Shown: one piece after another, positions 1 through 8,222 of the stretch
Layout: each line of letters starts with the position of its first letter
Position numbering within the stretch: the first letter of the stretch is position 1
DNA from: Alteraquisediminimonas sediminicola
GTDB lineage: Bacteria > Pseudomonadota > Alphaproteobacteria > Sphingomonadales > Sphingomonadaceae
Direction: 5' to 3'
DNA: 64,000 nt
NCBI RefSeq assembly: GCF_019740335.1
Contig: NZ_JAHXZS010000002.1
Span: forward strand, 348,452-412,451
Notes under the pieces: generated by a model
Told to the model about the DNA's origin: nothing
What the model saw: only the letters and a program-made list of their open reading frames with translations
Databases searched by the model: none
Program-made: the position numbers and the translations under genes

Positions 1-128
1 TGGTCTTGGCCGACCACTTCCTCCAAAGTGCGTGGCCGCAGCCGATCCGCCAGCGGTCCTGCCGCCACAGCTTCACCATCAAAAGAGCGTCGGGAATCGG
101 GAACAAACAGATCAGCCATAAATGCCAT
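1..128 (-). CDS. rarA: Replication-associated recombination protein A, N-terminal part
   Basis: The minus strand encodes the first ~42 residues of a RarA/MgsA-type AAA+ ATPase that acts at stalled replication forks; the rest lies beyond the left edge. The diagnostic stretch is PLADRLRPRTLEEVVGQDH, the conserved N-terminal segment of the family just before the Walker A loop. Two in-frame ATGs exist (128 and 119). The first is favoured because a GAGGGGGG ribosome-binding sequence lies a few bases upstream of it. The gene is divergent from HU. Only the short N-terminus is visible, but the motif is distinctive. Confidence 0.82.
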   Translation of the reverse strand, partial: MAFMADLFVPDSRRSFDGEAVAAGPLADRLRPRTLEEVVGQD

Positions 129-272
129 TGTCCCCCCTCTGGCCAAGCCGATCAAGCGTTCAAACGGTCGATTTCGCAGGGGCGCATCATGGTTAAGCTG
201 GTCAGCAACCCCCTTCCAGCCGAAATATGGCGAATTTCCAGTGGTTTTACGGCTTTTTGAACGCTTTTTGGT

Positions 273-301
273 TTGACAGGGGGAATCAATCTGCTCTTAA
301 T
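273..301 (+). promoter_or_regulatory. Putative sigma-70 promoter of the HU gene
   Basis: TTGACA (273-278) is followed after 17 bases by CTTAAT (296-301), about 55 bases before the HU start codon. The -35 is perfect and the -10 is weak. It sits in the divergent rarA-HU spacer. Inference only; no other support. Confidence 0.35.
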
Positions 302-355
302 GCGCCACGGCACTACTGCCGGGATTTTATGATACGACAAGGGGGTTCTGGAGGC

Positions 356-628
356 ATGAACAAGCAGGAACTTATCGGCGCGGTTGCAGAAGCGACTGGC
401 TTGACCAAGACCGACGCTGGCAAGGCTGTGGAAGGTGTCTTCGACGCCATCACTGGTGCCCTGAAAAAGGGTGACGAAGTTCGTCTCGTTGGTTTCGGCA
501 CGTTCGCTGTGACCAAGCGCAAGGCTTCGACCGGTCGCAATCCGCGCACGGGCGAACCAATGAACATCAGCGCTTCGACGCAGCCGAAGTTCAAGCCCGG
601 CAAGGGCCTGAAGGACGCGGTCAACTAA
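356..628 (+). CDS. hup: HU family DNA-binding protein
   Basis: A 90-residue histone-like protein that binds and bends DNA as a dimer in the nucleoid. The sequence matches the family end to end: N-terminal MNKQELIGAVAE, the central VRLVGFGTFAV strand and the DNA-gripping arm containing GRNPRTGE. Length is exactly typical. The ATG at 356 is chosen over upstream in-frame starts because it gives the canonical N-terminus and has GGAGG-like sequence (351-354) just ahead. It is a single-gene unit followed by two hairpins and then a tRNA gene. Very secure as HU; subtype (alpha, beta or homodimeric) is not assignable here. Confidence 0.96.
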   Translation: MNKQELIGAVAEATGLTKTDAGKAVEGVFDAITGALKKGDEVRLVGFGTFAVTKRKASTGRNPRTGEPMNISASTQPKFKPGKGLKDAVN

Positions 629-636
629 ATAACATT

Positions 637-700
637 CGACTTCTTGCGAAGTCGGGTTGACAAATCCGGGCGGCGGACGCAAACGCCGCCCGTGATTTTG
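637..700 (+). terminator. Double hairpin / intrinsic terminator after HU
   Basis: Two consecutive stem-loops follow HU. The first is CGACTTC (637-643), loop TTGC, GAAGTCG (648-654). The second is GC-rich: GGGCGGCG (668-675), 8-base loop, CGCCGCCC (684-691), followed by GTGATTTT. The second resembles a Rho-independent terminator with a poor T tract. Confidence 0.6.
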
Positions 701-786
701 GTGATGCTGAAAAGCACTCCACCAAAAGAATCAGACGACATCCGCGATCAACCACAATCGCAATCAGGATTCGCCTGTGAAAGCGT

Positions 787-861
787 GGGCGCGTAGCTCA
801 GTGGTAGAGCACTGTGTTCACACCGCAGGGGTCGCAAGTTCAATCCTTGCCGCGCCCACCA
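787..861 (+). tRNA. tRNA-Val (anticodon CAC)
   Basis: A complete 75-base cloverleaf. Acceptor arms GGGCGCG (787-793) and CGCGCCC (851-857) pair, followed by A and an encoded CCA (859-861). The anticodon stem is CTGTG/CGCAG around loop TTCACAC, giving anticodon CAC (819-821), which reads valine GUG codons. The D-arm (GCTC...GAGC) and T-arm with GTTCAATC are present. Sequences downstream show no integrase or repeated tRNA fragment. Confidence 0.95.
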
Positions 862-1042
862 CGCTTTCCCTTTATTCCAACATCGCCACCGCACAACGCC
901 GGGCCAGCCAAAGCCCGCAGCCCTCGTATTTCCACGAACACCCGTTTGCTCGGGCATATGGACGCGCGCCTTCATGATAATTCAGTATTGGTTAAGCGCT
1001 ACTTGTGCATGAACCAATGATTATCACAGCCAGTCGGAGGCG

Positions 1043-1591
1043 ATGATGCACAAATCTCATCTTATCGGCATGTTCGCGGTTGCGTTGCTCACCGCCACCC
1101 CCAGCCTTGGTCAAGGCCGTAGCGGCGGCATGGGTGGTGGTATGGGTGGTGGTATGGGCGGCGGCTATGGCCATATGGGCGATATGCCCTCCATGTCGCA
1201 TGGCATGGGCGCCAATGGCATGAACACAGCCTCCCGCCCGTCTTTATCCGCCCATTCGTCCACGTCGTTGCTCAGTAATAGCAAGCTCGATCATGCGCTG
1301 ACCAGTTCCTTGGTGCGCAGCGGTGTCGCTTTGCCCGTTGGCGGACTGACCGCCGCATGTGGCGGCTTTCAAAATCTGGGGCAATGCGTATCGGCTTTGC
1401 ATGTCGCCAAAAATCTCGACGTCCCCGGCGGCTTTGATGCATTGAAGGGCGCGATGACCAGCGGCGACAAACTCAGTCTCGGCGCGGCCATTCACCAATT
1501 AAAGCCCGATGCCGATGCCAAGGCGCAGGCACGCGCCGCCAAACGGCAGGCCAATAAGGATCTCCGCGCAGCAGAAATGCCTGCGGAATAA
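1043..1591 (+). CDS. Secreted Gly/Met/His-rich protein of unknown function
   Basis: A 182-residue protein with an N-terminal signal peptide (hydrophobic stretch ~8-22, likely cut after SLGQ), then a low-complexity segment (~25-60) built from GGMGGG units followed by Met/His/Asn-rich sequence (HMGDMPSMSHGMG). The C-terminal half is better ordered, contains two cysteines (AACGG and GQCVS) and ends in a charged, helix-like tail. I do not recognise a family. The Met/His clusters could bind copper or another soft metal, which is inference from composition. GGAGG at 1036-1040 favours the second ATG (1046) as the real start. A strong hairpin separates it from the convergent small gene downstream. 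Confidence 0.7.
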   Translation: MMHKSHLIGMFAVALLTATPSLGQGRSGGMGGGMGGGMGGGYGHMGDMPSMSHGMGANGMNTASRPSLSAHSSTSLLSNSKLDHALTSSLVRSGVALPVGGLTAACGGFQNLGQCVSALHVAKNLDVPGGFDALKGAMTSGDKLSLGAAIHQLKPDADAKAQARAAKRQANKDLRAAEMPAE

Positions 1592-1618
1592 CGGGCGGAT
1601 CGCGCATCGGCAGGGCAC

Positions 1619-1668
1619 ACATCGCCCCGACATCGCGCCTTCCATCAGACGCGGTGTCGGGGCGATGT
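1619..1668. terminator. Bidirectional hairpin between convergent genes
   Basis: A perfect 14-bp inverted repeat, ACATCGCCCCGACA (1619-1632) and TGTCGGGGCGATGT (1655-1668), lies exactly between two converging reading frames. There is no T tract, so it is more likely a transcript-stabilising or Rho-assisted end than a textbook intrinsic terminator. Confidence 0.55.
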
Positions 1669-1673
1669 AGCGA

Positions 1674-1829
1674 TCAAGCGCCCTTTTTGGCCTTATGCTC
1701 TTTCAACAGCCGATCCAGTTCCGCAATCCGCTGGCGTTCGGGTGTATCGCTGGGAAGGCCCTTCAAACGGCATTCCGCCCACAAGCGCCTGCGCTCGGAT
1801 TCGAGCGCCTTCAGATATAGATCAGCCAT
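1674..1829 (-). CDS. Small charged protein, 51 residues
   Basis: A short frame begins at ATG 1829 and ends with TGA at 1674. A GGAG ribosome-binding site lies 6 bases ahead of the start (ATGGAGACTTTATG on the minus strand), which supports translation. The product is highly charged and probably all-helical (begins MADLYLKALESERRRLWAE, ends KEHKAKKGA), with no signal peptide or membrane segment. No family is recognised. It converges on the Gly/Met-rich gene, with a hairpin between them, which also supports it being a real transcription unit. Confidence 0.55.
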   Translation of the reverse strand: MADLYLKALESERRRLWAECRLKGLPSDTPERQRIAELDRLLKEHKAKKGA

Positions 1830-1930
1830 AAAGTCTCCATGATGTCAGCCCCGCCTATAAGGGGCGATGCCGACAAGCGATAGGCCCGGCCAGATCATTC
1901 GACATCAAACACCAACGGCCATCATGATCG

Positions 1931-2632
1931 TCAAAAACGGAAAACAAGGCCGCTTTGGACGATCAACGGATCAAGCGTGATCTTCGCCGTGACGGGCAAG
2001 GTCATGAAGCTGCCCCGCGACTTGGTGTTCATAAATGCCTTGGCGACGCTGAAATGCACCCCGATCTTGGGCGTGATCATGACATCTGCCCCGGCCTGCA
2101 ATGCCGGACCAAAGCTGTCGTCTACCTTCAGATCGGCCACTGCGACATTCTTGACCTTGAACGCGGTGAAATAGCCCACGCCCGCGCCGATGAACGGCTG
2201 CACCCGGCCTTCGCCGTTGAAATGCACCTTGCCGAGCATCGCGCCCAGCCCATAGCGGACATTCGCCAAGCGCCCGACCGGCGCCAGCGTGCCTGCGCCA
2301 TCAATGTGATTGACGGGCGGAATACCGGCAGTCACCGACACCGAAAACTGGCGCGACAGGAAATAATCAACCTCGAACGAGCCGGTGTAATTGGTATCCG
2401 TTTTCAGATCAGCGCCCACCATCGGGCTACCCATGATCTTGAAGTCGCCGGATGAGTTGAACTTGGCAAGGCTTGGACCTGCGCGCAACACAAGGTCGCC
2501 CTTTTCCGGGGCAAAGCCTTGCGCCATGACGGGCTGGGCAACGGTGACGGCAGCCACTAGGCCACCCGAAATAAGGGCGGCGAACACGCCCCCGTGATGG
2601 GAAACCCACCGGTTGTAATTATGCGGCTTCAT
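1931..2632 (-). CDS. OmpW family outer-membrane beta-barrel protein
   Basis: A roughly 233-residue protein with a signal peptide (hydrophobic region ending PVMAQG) and a small barrel pattern of alternating beta strands, finishing in the aromatic C-terminus GLVFRF needed for outer-membrane insertion. OmpW hallmarks include the early GDLVLRAGPSL strand, VQPFIGAGVGYF in the middle and the LDPLIVQSGL strand near the end. OmpW proteins form narrow hydrophobic channels. ATG 2632 is preferred over 2659 because it gives a normal signal peptide and overlaps the upstream hydrolase gene less. It probably forms a two-gene unit with that hydrolase. Confidence 0.82.
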   Translation of the reverse strand: MKPHNYNRWVSHHGGVFAALISGGLVAAVTVAQPVMAQGFAPEKGDLVLRAGPSLAKFNSSGDFKIMGSPMVGADLKTDTNYTGSFEVDYFLSRQFSVSVTAGIPPVNHIDGAGTLAPVGRLANVRYGLGAMLGKVHFNGEGRVQPFIGAGVGYFTAFKVKNVAVADLKVDDSFGPALQAGADVMITPKIGVHFSVAKAFMNTKSRGSFMTLPVTAKITLDPLIVQSGLVFRF

Positions 2633-3686
2633 GGTTTGCGAACCCCTGTAGTGAAACAATCTTTGTTTTTACTTCGTTACGCAACCAGTCCAACATGCGT
2701 TCAATCACCCGTTGATCGGCGAGAATATCCCAATGGCCGGCACCGTCGAACAGGGCGACATCGCCATGCGGCGCCACGATCTTCAGCGCATCGGGATAGG
2801 CCGATGGTGTGAAACACTCATCACGCCCGCCCGCCACCAACAGCACCGGGCATCCAGACGAAATCGGCGCCGCCTTGGGGAGCCATCGCCCCGGCCCAAA
2901 GGCGAGCATCGTATTATACGACCAACTCCGCACATAACGTGGGTCGTGCAAACAGGCCTCGATATTGAAATCGAGCACCGTGCGATTGTTGAATTTCTGA
3001 ACCCCGAGCAAATTGGCCATCGCCGTTTCACGCAGCTTCGGCTTATGCACCTGTACCCATCCGCCGAAATGCGGGCGCACCGTTGGTGAACCCAGTCCCA
3101 GAAACGGTGCGAAAAACACATAAGCGTCAATCAGCGATGCCGCCGCACTGCGCGAAAAGCCGAGCACCAGCCCGCCCCCTGCCGAATGGCCGCCAAGGAT
3201 AATTCGCCCGGTCGGATATTGGTGACGGACATAATGTGCGAACTCCGCCACATCATCCAGCAACTGCCGTGGATAGTCGACCGCATGGCCGCGTTCACCG
3301 GAAGACTGGCCATGGCCGCGCATATTGAGCGTATAGACCCGCGCCAGTCCGGCTTCGGCAATCGCATGCGCCAGTGCATGAAACTGATCGCCAAACCCAC
3401 CAGAGCCATGGACCAGAATCAAGGACACATCGGTCGCCGCATCATAACAACGATAGCCAAGACTGCCATTCGCGACCGGCAATTGCCGTACGGTTGGCAA
3501 TTGCCGGCTGTTGATTGCAGAAATGCGCGCAAATGAAGTGAAATCCAGATCCGGCGCCGGATCGCGGGTCAACGCACGCAGCGCAAGCTCATATGCAGAC
3601 AGGGTTTTCCACCCGATGGCGTAACCATCAGACTTAGGTCTGGCCGACTTCGATTTGGCCAACTTAGGTTTAGAATGCGTTTGCAT
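2619..3686 (-). CDS. Alpha/beta hydrolase (serine aminopeptidase S33 / lysophospholipase-like)
   Basis: A 355-residue alpha/beta-hydrolase. The oxyanion segment LVHGSGGFGDQ (~91-101), the cap-domain marker NMRGHGQSSG, the nucleophile elbow GGHSAGG (Ser168), the acid in AGGRDECFTPS and the catalytic His in GAGHWD are all visible, so the triad looks intact. The arrangement is typical of monoacylglycerol lipases and Hydrolase_4 proteins; the substrate cannot be inferred. The N-terminus is Lys-rich (KPKLAKSKSARPKS) without a signal peptide. Its end overlaps the start of the OmpW-like gene by 14 bases, suggesting co-transcription. Confidence 0.85.
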   Translation of the reverse strand: MQTHSKPKLAKSKSARPKSDGYAIGWKTLSAYELALRALTRDPAPDLDFTSFARISAINSRQLPTVRQLPVANGSLGYRCYDAATDVSLILVHGSGGFGDQFHALAHAIAEAGLARVYTLNMRGHGQSSGERGHAVDYPRQLLDDVAEFAHYVRHQYPTGRIILGGHSAGGGLVLGFSRSAAASLIDAYVFFAPFLGLGSPTVRPHFGGWVQVHKPKLRETAMANLLGVQKFNNRTVLDFNIEACLHDPRYVRSWSYNTMLAFGPGRWLPKAAPISSGCPVLLVAGGRDECFTPSAYPDALKIVAPHGDVALFDGAGHWDILADQRVIERMLDWLRNEVKTKIVSLQGFANHEAA

Positions 3687-3710
3687 CCCATTAACCTAAG
3701 TGAAAATTGG

Positions 3711-4541
3711 TTAAGATTTCGTTCCCGACATCATGACAATGCTCAGCGCGGCGACAAATCTGCCGGTCTGCGCCCGCTCCATTACATCCTGCATCCATGC
3801 CTCGGCAGTGGCCGGTGCGACCAAGCCCGCCTGGGTCGCCAGCGTCATCACCGCCTGCAAATCAAGCACTTTGGCAATGGCCCCGATTTCATTCGATGTG
3901 ATCGTGCGCACCGTTATTTCAAGGTCCTTCAACCCCTTGTCACGGAACAAGGCCCATAGATCGCGCGGCAAATACGGATGGCGACAGGATTTCGAAATCG
4001 CGCCCACCAACACGCCGGTGGTCGCATGATCGTCGCTCGCGACCCAGAAACCCGGCATATCCGGTTCGCTGATCACGATCCGGCCACCCGGTCGCGTGAC
4101 GCGAATCATTTCATCAATGGTGGCTGACGGATCGGGAACATGGATCAACACGCGATCGGCGCGGATCGCATCAAGGCTATTGTCCGCGATTCCCAGCGCA
4201 TCCGCAGACGCCTGTTGAAACCCAAGGCCCGTCACCTCGGCATGGCGTGACTTGGCACTGGCGATCATCGCTTCGCTCAGGTCAAATCCGGTCACATGTC
4301 CCGTCTCGCCAACAAAGCTGCTTAAGCCCCGCGCATCTTCCCCCGTACCGCAGCCGACATCGGCCACGGCCATGCCGGGAGCGACCCGCATCAGCCGAAA
4401 CGTCTCTAATTTATATGCCTTGAATGAATCCAGCCCGTGCATTTCATCGAGACGTTCGATGAAATCCGCGTGATCGGTATTATCGACATTAGCAAAGGCT
4501 CCCAATTGCCGATCAAGTGTCTTGTTGCTTTCACCGGACAA
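3711..4541 (-). CDS. Class I SAM-dependent methyltransferase
   Basis: The glycine-rich SAM loop VADVGCGTGED, the following acidic strand end GFDLSEAM and the post-II region IRADRVLIHVPDP identify a UbiE-like class I methyltransferase of ~277 residues. The substrate is unknown. Start choice is unusual: a TTG at 4541 lies 7 bases after AGGAG, whereas the in-frame ATG at 4556 has no ribosome-binding site and in fact contributes part of that AGGAG. The TTG is therefore preferred, giving a product beginning (M)SGESNKTLDRQ. It is transcribed away from a small zinc-ribbon membrane protein and is probably a single-gene unit. Confidence 0.82.
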   Translation of the reverse strand: MSGESNKTLDRQLGAFANVDNTDHADFIERLDEMHGLDSFKAYKLETFRLMRVAPGMAVADVGCGTGEDARGLSSFVGETGHVTGFDLSEAMIASAKSRHAEVTGLGFQQASADALGIADNSLDAIRADRVLIHVPDPSATIDEMIRVTRPGGRIVISEPDMPGFWVASDDHATTGVLVGAISKSCRHPYLPRDLWALFRDKGLKDLEITVRTITSNEIGAIAKVLDLQAVMTLATQAGLVAPATAEAWMQDVMERAQTGRFVAALSIVMMSGTKS

Positions 4542-4722
4542 AATGGAACTCCTCATGATAAATAAGTCGAACAGGTCATAGTGTCGCCAGCGGCCATATC
4601 GCAATATGTAATTTCATGCCCCCTCTTATCCGGCCCACACAATTAATAAACATTGCTTTTTATTCAGTTATTCGGAAAACCCGTATAGCTTTCTCGCCAG
4701 AAAACATGGTGAACTTCTGATT

Positions 4723-5007
4723 ATGCATTTATTCCACATCATATGGATTACCACTGGCGTCATCGCGGTCATCATCTGGTGTAGCAAGGGCCGCAGCGGC
4801 TTTGACGGTTTTTTGCTCGGCGCATTCACCGGCCCGCTGGCATTGGTGATCGCCTTGTTGATCCCGACCGCCTATGACGAATTCGACCGCCCCTATCTCG
4901 ATCAACATGCGAGCCGCAACTGCCGTCAATGCGGGGAGAAAATTCTCGCCCGTTCGCTGCGCTGCCCGCGCTGCGGTGCCTTACAATATCGGGGATGGCG
5001 GCGCTGA
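4723..5007 (+). CDS. Small membrane protein with C-terminal zinc ribbon
   Basis: A 94-residue protein with two hydrophobic helices (~3-20 and ~29-50, joined by a short Gly/Lys loop), followed by a soluble tail carrying Cys67-x2-Cys70 and Cys81-x2-Cys84, a classic zinc-ribbon arrangement. Such two-helix plus zinc-ribbon proteins are common in proteobacteria without assigned function. It lies alone between divergent and convergent neighbours. Confidence 0.75.
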   Translation: MHLFHIIWITTGVIAVIIWCSKGRSGFDGFLLGAFTGPLALVIALLIPTAYDEFDRPYLDQHASRNCRQCGEKILARSLRCPRCGALQYRGWRR

Positions 5008-5034
5008 TCCTGCGCGCCACCCCAAGTCCTCGCC

Positions 5035-5637
5035 TCAGCTATAATTGAAGCTGATGCTGATCCGGTCGGTCTTGGCCTTGCTCGCGACCACTTCATGACG
5101 CAACCAGCTCTCCCACAGGAAAATCGTCCCCGGCTTCGGTTCGGCATAGAAAAAGCTGCGCTCTTCCTCCGGCGCATCGACTTGGCGCGGCGGCGCGGCC
5201 ATCATCAATTGCAACCGCGGATCTTCCAGCTTCAACCGCCCGGCCCCCGGCGGCACCTCGACATAGACCGTGCCGGACACCACGCTATGGGGGTGGATAT
5301 GGCTGCTATGGCTGCCGCCCGGCTTCAGAATATTGACCCAGAGGCTATCGAGCTTCAGCTTGCGCCCATGCAATTCCATATGCGTGTCGCTGGCAAATTG
5401 GCGGACATGGGCATCGATTTTCCGCTTAAGGTCCGCAAACACCGGATCGCGCATCGGCAGATCATTCAACGACGCATAAGATGTATAGCCCTGATAGGCA
5501 TTTTCCTTCGCCCATGCGCGCCCCGCCCGATCATCCTCGGCCAGCATGCGGCAGCTATGCGCCAATTCCTCCAGTAACCGCGCATCGGCGATCTGGTCTT
5601 CATAAAATCGGGTCACGAACAGGGTGCGTGTCGTCAT
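5035..5637 (-). CDS. Putative 2-oxoglutarate/Fe(II) dioxygenase
   Basis: A 200-residue protein of the small 2OG-Fe(II) oxygenase family found in proteobacteria and phages (TIGR02466 type). The jelly-roll core shows the His-rich metal-binding segment GGSHSSHIHPHS (His110-117), GTVYVEVPPGAG, the strand FLWESWLRHEV with the distal His, and DRISISFN with the Arg that would bind 2-oxoglutarate. The substrate is not inferable. ATG 5637 is chosen; AAGGTGG lies ~10 bases ahead. It is followed closely on the same strand by nothing related, and preceded by the LOG-family gene. Confidence 0.82.
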   Translation of the reverse strand: MTTRTLFVTRFYEDQIADARLLEELAHSCRMLAEDDRAGRAWAKENAYQGYTSYASLNDLPMRDPVFADLKRKIDAHVRQFASDTHMELHGRKLKLDSLWVNILKPGGSHSSHIHPHSVVSGTVYVEVPPGAGRLKLEDPRLQLMMAAPPRQVDAPEEERSFFYAEPKPGTIFLWESWLRHEVVASKAKTDRISISFNYS

Positions 5638-5677
5638 GTGCTTAACCACCTTAATTCAGGGTCAGGGCGCAAATCGC

Positions 5678-6559
5678 TCAATTGCAGTCCGCGCCGTCCG
5701 ATTCATAAAAATCCGCGATATAGGCCCAGGCTTCGTCCGCCGTTTCGACCATGCGGAACAAGTTCAGGTCGTCGGGGCTAATCACCCCTTCTTCCACCAA
5801 GGCATCAAAACCGACAATCCGATCCCAGAACGCCTTGCCGAACAAAACGATTGGCAGCGCCTCCATCTTGCCGGTCTGCACCAGGGTCAACAATTCCATC
5901 AGTTCATCCAGCGTGCCGAAGCCGCCGGGGAATACCGCCACCGCCCGCGCGCGCATCAGGAAATGCATCTTGCGCAGCGCGAAATAATGGAAACGAAAGC
6001 TCAGTTCCGGCGTGACATAGCTGTTTGGCACCTGTTCATGCGCGAGCACGATATTGAGGCCGATGCTTTGCTGCCCTGCCTCCGCCGCGCCGCGATTGGC
6101 CGCCTCCATGATCGACGGCCCGCCACCGGAACAGACCACATAATGGCGCTCATTTTGATCGAGCGGCGGCTGCGAACTGGCAATAAAGGCCAATTTCCGC
6201 GCCTCATCATAATATCGTGCATTGGCCTTCAACCGCTCGGCAATCGCGCGCGCAGTGGGATTGGGGGCAACTGCGATCAGCGCATCCGCCTCATCCGGCG
6301 CAGGAATCCGGGCCGACCCATAAAAAACGAGGGTCGATTTGATCCCCGCTTCATCCAACAGCAATTCCGGCTTCAACAATTCAAGCTGAAACCGCACCGG
6401 CCGCAAATCTTCGCGCAGCAGGAAATCCTTGTCCTGAAACGCCAATTGATAGGCCGGGCTGGCGGTCTGCGGGGTGATGGTTTCCAGTCGGGCAGATTGT
6501 ACATCGGTACGGGCATCGGGAAAAAGCCGCTCTGGCGGGGTCGAAATCGGTTCTGTCAT
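5678..6559 (-). CDS. LOG family protein (TIGR00730 nucleotide-monophosphate ribohydrolase-like)
   Basis: The signature PGGFGTLDELMELLTLVQ and the earlier SGGGPSIMEAANRGA place this 293-residue protein in the LOG/'lysine decarboxylase-like' Rossmann family, whose members hydrolyse nucleoside 5'-monophosphates at the N-glycosidic bond, including cytokinin riboside monophosphates. It is longer than the ~190-residue minimal LOG enzymes, with an ~90-residue N-terminal extension (FYGSARIP region), as in the longer bacterial branch. The ATG at 6559 follows AAGGG at a suitable distance and is preferred to upstream starts. The natural substrate is not determinable here. Confidence 0.85.
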   Translation of the reverse strand: MTEPISTPPERLFPDARTDVQSARLETITPQTASPAYQLAFQDKDFLLREDLRPVRFQLELLKPELLLDEAGIKSTLVFYGSARIPAPDEADALIAVAPNPTARAIAERLKANARYYDEARKLAFIASSQPPLDQNERHYVVCSGGGPSIMEAANRGAAEAGQQSIGLNIVLAHEQVPNSYVTPELSFRFHYFALRKMHFLMRARAVAVFPGGFGTLDELMELLTLVQTGKMEALPIVLFGKAFWDRIVGFDALVEEGVISPDDLNLFRMVETADEAWAYIADFYESDGADCN

Positions 6560-6654
6560 ACTGCCCTTCATATCCAATATACGTGACAGGCACATGAACC
6601 GTGCCAATTGGCCACCGCCCATACTCACTTATTACCCTGTCGTGATCACGCGCC

Positions 6655-7338
6655 TTACCGGCAATAAGGCCCTTTTCCCATATCGAAATGCAGATGATCC
6701 GCATGCCAGTGATTGGCATCTGGCCCTAAGACGATCTGAAAATTCCGACACGCGCCCCGATGCACTTCGCGCAGAAACTGACGCACGCGATTATCCCGGC
6801 CATTCCAGTCGTTCAACACCGAAATGCGACGGCCATCAGCCAGCGTAAATCCGCCAATATCAATCGCATTGGCCCGGCCATGTTCCGACAGTTGATTGCC
6901 CGCCTGCCCGTTCACCGGTCGGCAGGAATAGCTGCCCATCGTGTCGATCCGCGCAATGTCCGCGCCCAGAAACCGCCGCGCCGCAGGCTGGGCAATCGAC
7001 CGATTCCACGCGATCAAATTGGTCGCCATCGGGCAGGTAATCGCCGTCAAATTGGCAAATGAAGCGCCAATATCCAGCAATTTGACGCTGGAAAGCGCCG
7101 TGCACCCCCCGCCAAACCGACGGTCGGGCAATGGCTCGAACGCCGCGCCAAGCCGTCGCAACTGCGTCAGGCATTGGCGTGTCTGCGGCGAATTGGACGG
7201 CAAGCGCCCCGCTGTCACCTCATCTGCGCCGGATCGAGGGGAATGGGCATCCCGTTTTTCCCCCGATCCCACACAGCCCGCCAGAATCAACAGCGACGCC
7301 AAGGCCCATGCGACTATAAAAGGCGGCATCCGGTTCAT
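6655..7338 (-). CDS. Extensin-like lipoprotein
   Basis: A 227-residue predicted lipoprotein: the N-terminus ends in the lipobox LILAGC (Cys22). The C-terminal ~150 residues match the extensin-like domain, with GGGCTALSSVKL, the SEHGRANAIDIGGF motif and the final HADHLHFDMGKG. The His/Asp pattern (SxHxxGxAxD and HxxHxHxD) resembles zinc-dependent D,D- or L,D-peptidases of the VanY/MepA fold, so a cell-wall peptidase role is plausible but unproven. Four cysteines in the domain may form disulfides. No convincing ribosome-binding site was seen, so ATG 7338 is chosen because it gives the lipoprotein signal. Confidence 0.82.
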   Translation of the reverse strand: MNRMPPFIVAWALASLLILAGCVGSGEKRDAHSPRSGADEVTAGRLPSNSPQTRQCLTQLRRLGAAFEPLPDRRFGGGCTALSSVKLLDIGASFANLTAITCPMATNLIAWNRSIAQPAARRFLGADIARIDTMGSYSCRPVNGQAGNQLSEHGRANAIDIGGFTLADGRRISVLNDWNGRDNRVRQFLREVHRGACRNFQIVLGPDANHWHADHLHFDMGKGPYCR

Positions 7339-7464
7339 GGCAACGCTATCGCATATTTGTCGCGAATGAAAAAGTTCCCCATGCCCATCTATCTGGCGCA
7401 CATCCATCCGGCGGCCATGTTCTGGCAGGCAATATTGTGAAGCCGTGCGGGAGCGAGGCACAAA

Positions 7465-8220
7465 TCACCCCCTTGCGCGTTCACGCCTGCCCAACCGAAT
7501 CCGCGCCAGCAGCGCCATCGCCGCAATGCCGAACAGCAATGTCACCGGCGGCGCAGGCACATCAATCTCCTCGCCTCCACTTGATGAAGAACCGCCAGAC
7601 GAGGAAGAGCTCGTACTCGTCAAACCACCCGTCGAAGACGTACTCGTGCTCGACGTGCCTCCTGTCGAGGACGTGCTCGAACTCGTCGTGCCACCCGTCG
7701 AAGTCGTGCTCGTACTCGTCGAACTACTTCCGCTTGATGAACTTGACCCGCTAGTGGAGGTGGACGTGGCGGGAATAATCTGACCGGCAGTGGTAAACAC
7801 CCCGCCGCTGGTCGTGCCACCCGTTATGGAACCACCGCTGCTCGCGGCAATATGGCCAGTCCTGCCGCCAATCACATTCGCGAACTTGCCACCGCCACCA
7901 CCCGCCCCGATCAAAGTCTGGGGTGAGTAATATGAACTCTCGAACGCCGGTATCTCTTGCCCGTTCAAGGCAATATTGCCGACCCCGCAATGCGTTTGGG
8001 CAAAACTCAAACCGCGCTTTAATTTACGCACGCGCGGCGTTGGCGGTTTGGTAGCGGATGTAAGCCTGCGCTGTGCATGATGCGGCTTGGCAAGCTTCGG
8101 CTTTGCCACCGCATGCGTCCCTGCTTTCGGGGGATGCGCCACCTGCGCGGCACCGCCGCCGATCAAGGCACCGCCACAGGCGCAGGCGCATAATTTAGCC
8201 AAGGCAGCACGTGCGACCAT
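7465..8220 (-). CDS. Ser/Thr/Gly-rich exported protein with VPAPP-type C-terminal sorting signal
   Basis: A 251-residue protein in four parts: an N-terminal leader with the odd sequence AKLCACACGGALIGGG (~8-23), a basic Pro/Lys/His segment, a conserved-looking patch with THCGVGN and YYSP, then a ~90-residue Ser/Thr/Gly run. It ends VPAPPVTLLFGIAAMALL followed by a basic tail (RIRLGRRERARG): short Pro motif, one hydrophobic helix, positive end, which is the layout of PEP-CTERM proteins processed by exosortase. The Ser/Thr tract is typical of exopolysaccharide-associated, glycosylated members. The leader is nearly identical to that of the gene 3 bases upstream. No exosortase gene is in this window. 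Confidence 0.72.
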   Translation of the reverse strand: MVARAALAKLCACACGGALIGGGAAQVAHPPKAGTHAVAKPKLAKPHHAQRRLTSATKPPTPRVRKLKRGLSFAQTHCGVGNIALNGQEIPAFESSYYSPQTLIGAGGGGGKFANVIGGRTGHIAASSGGSITGGTTSGGVFTTAGQIIPATSTSTSGSSSSSGSSSTSTSTTSTGGTTSSSTSSTGGTSSTSTSSTGGLTSTSSSSSGGSSSSGGEEIDVPAPPVTLLFGIAAMALLARIRLGRRERARG

Positions 8221-8222
8221 CG

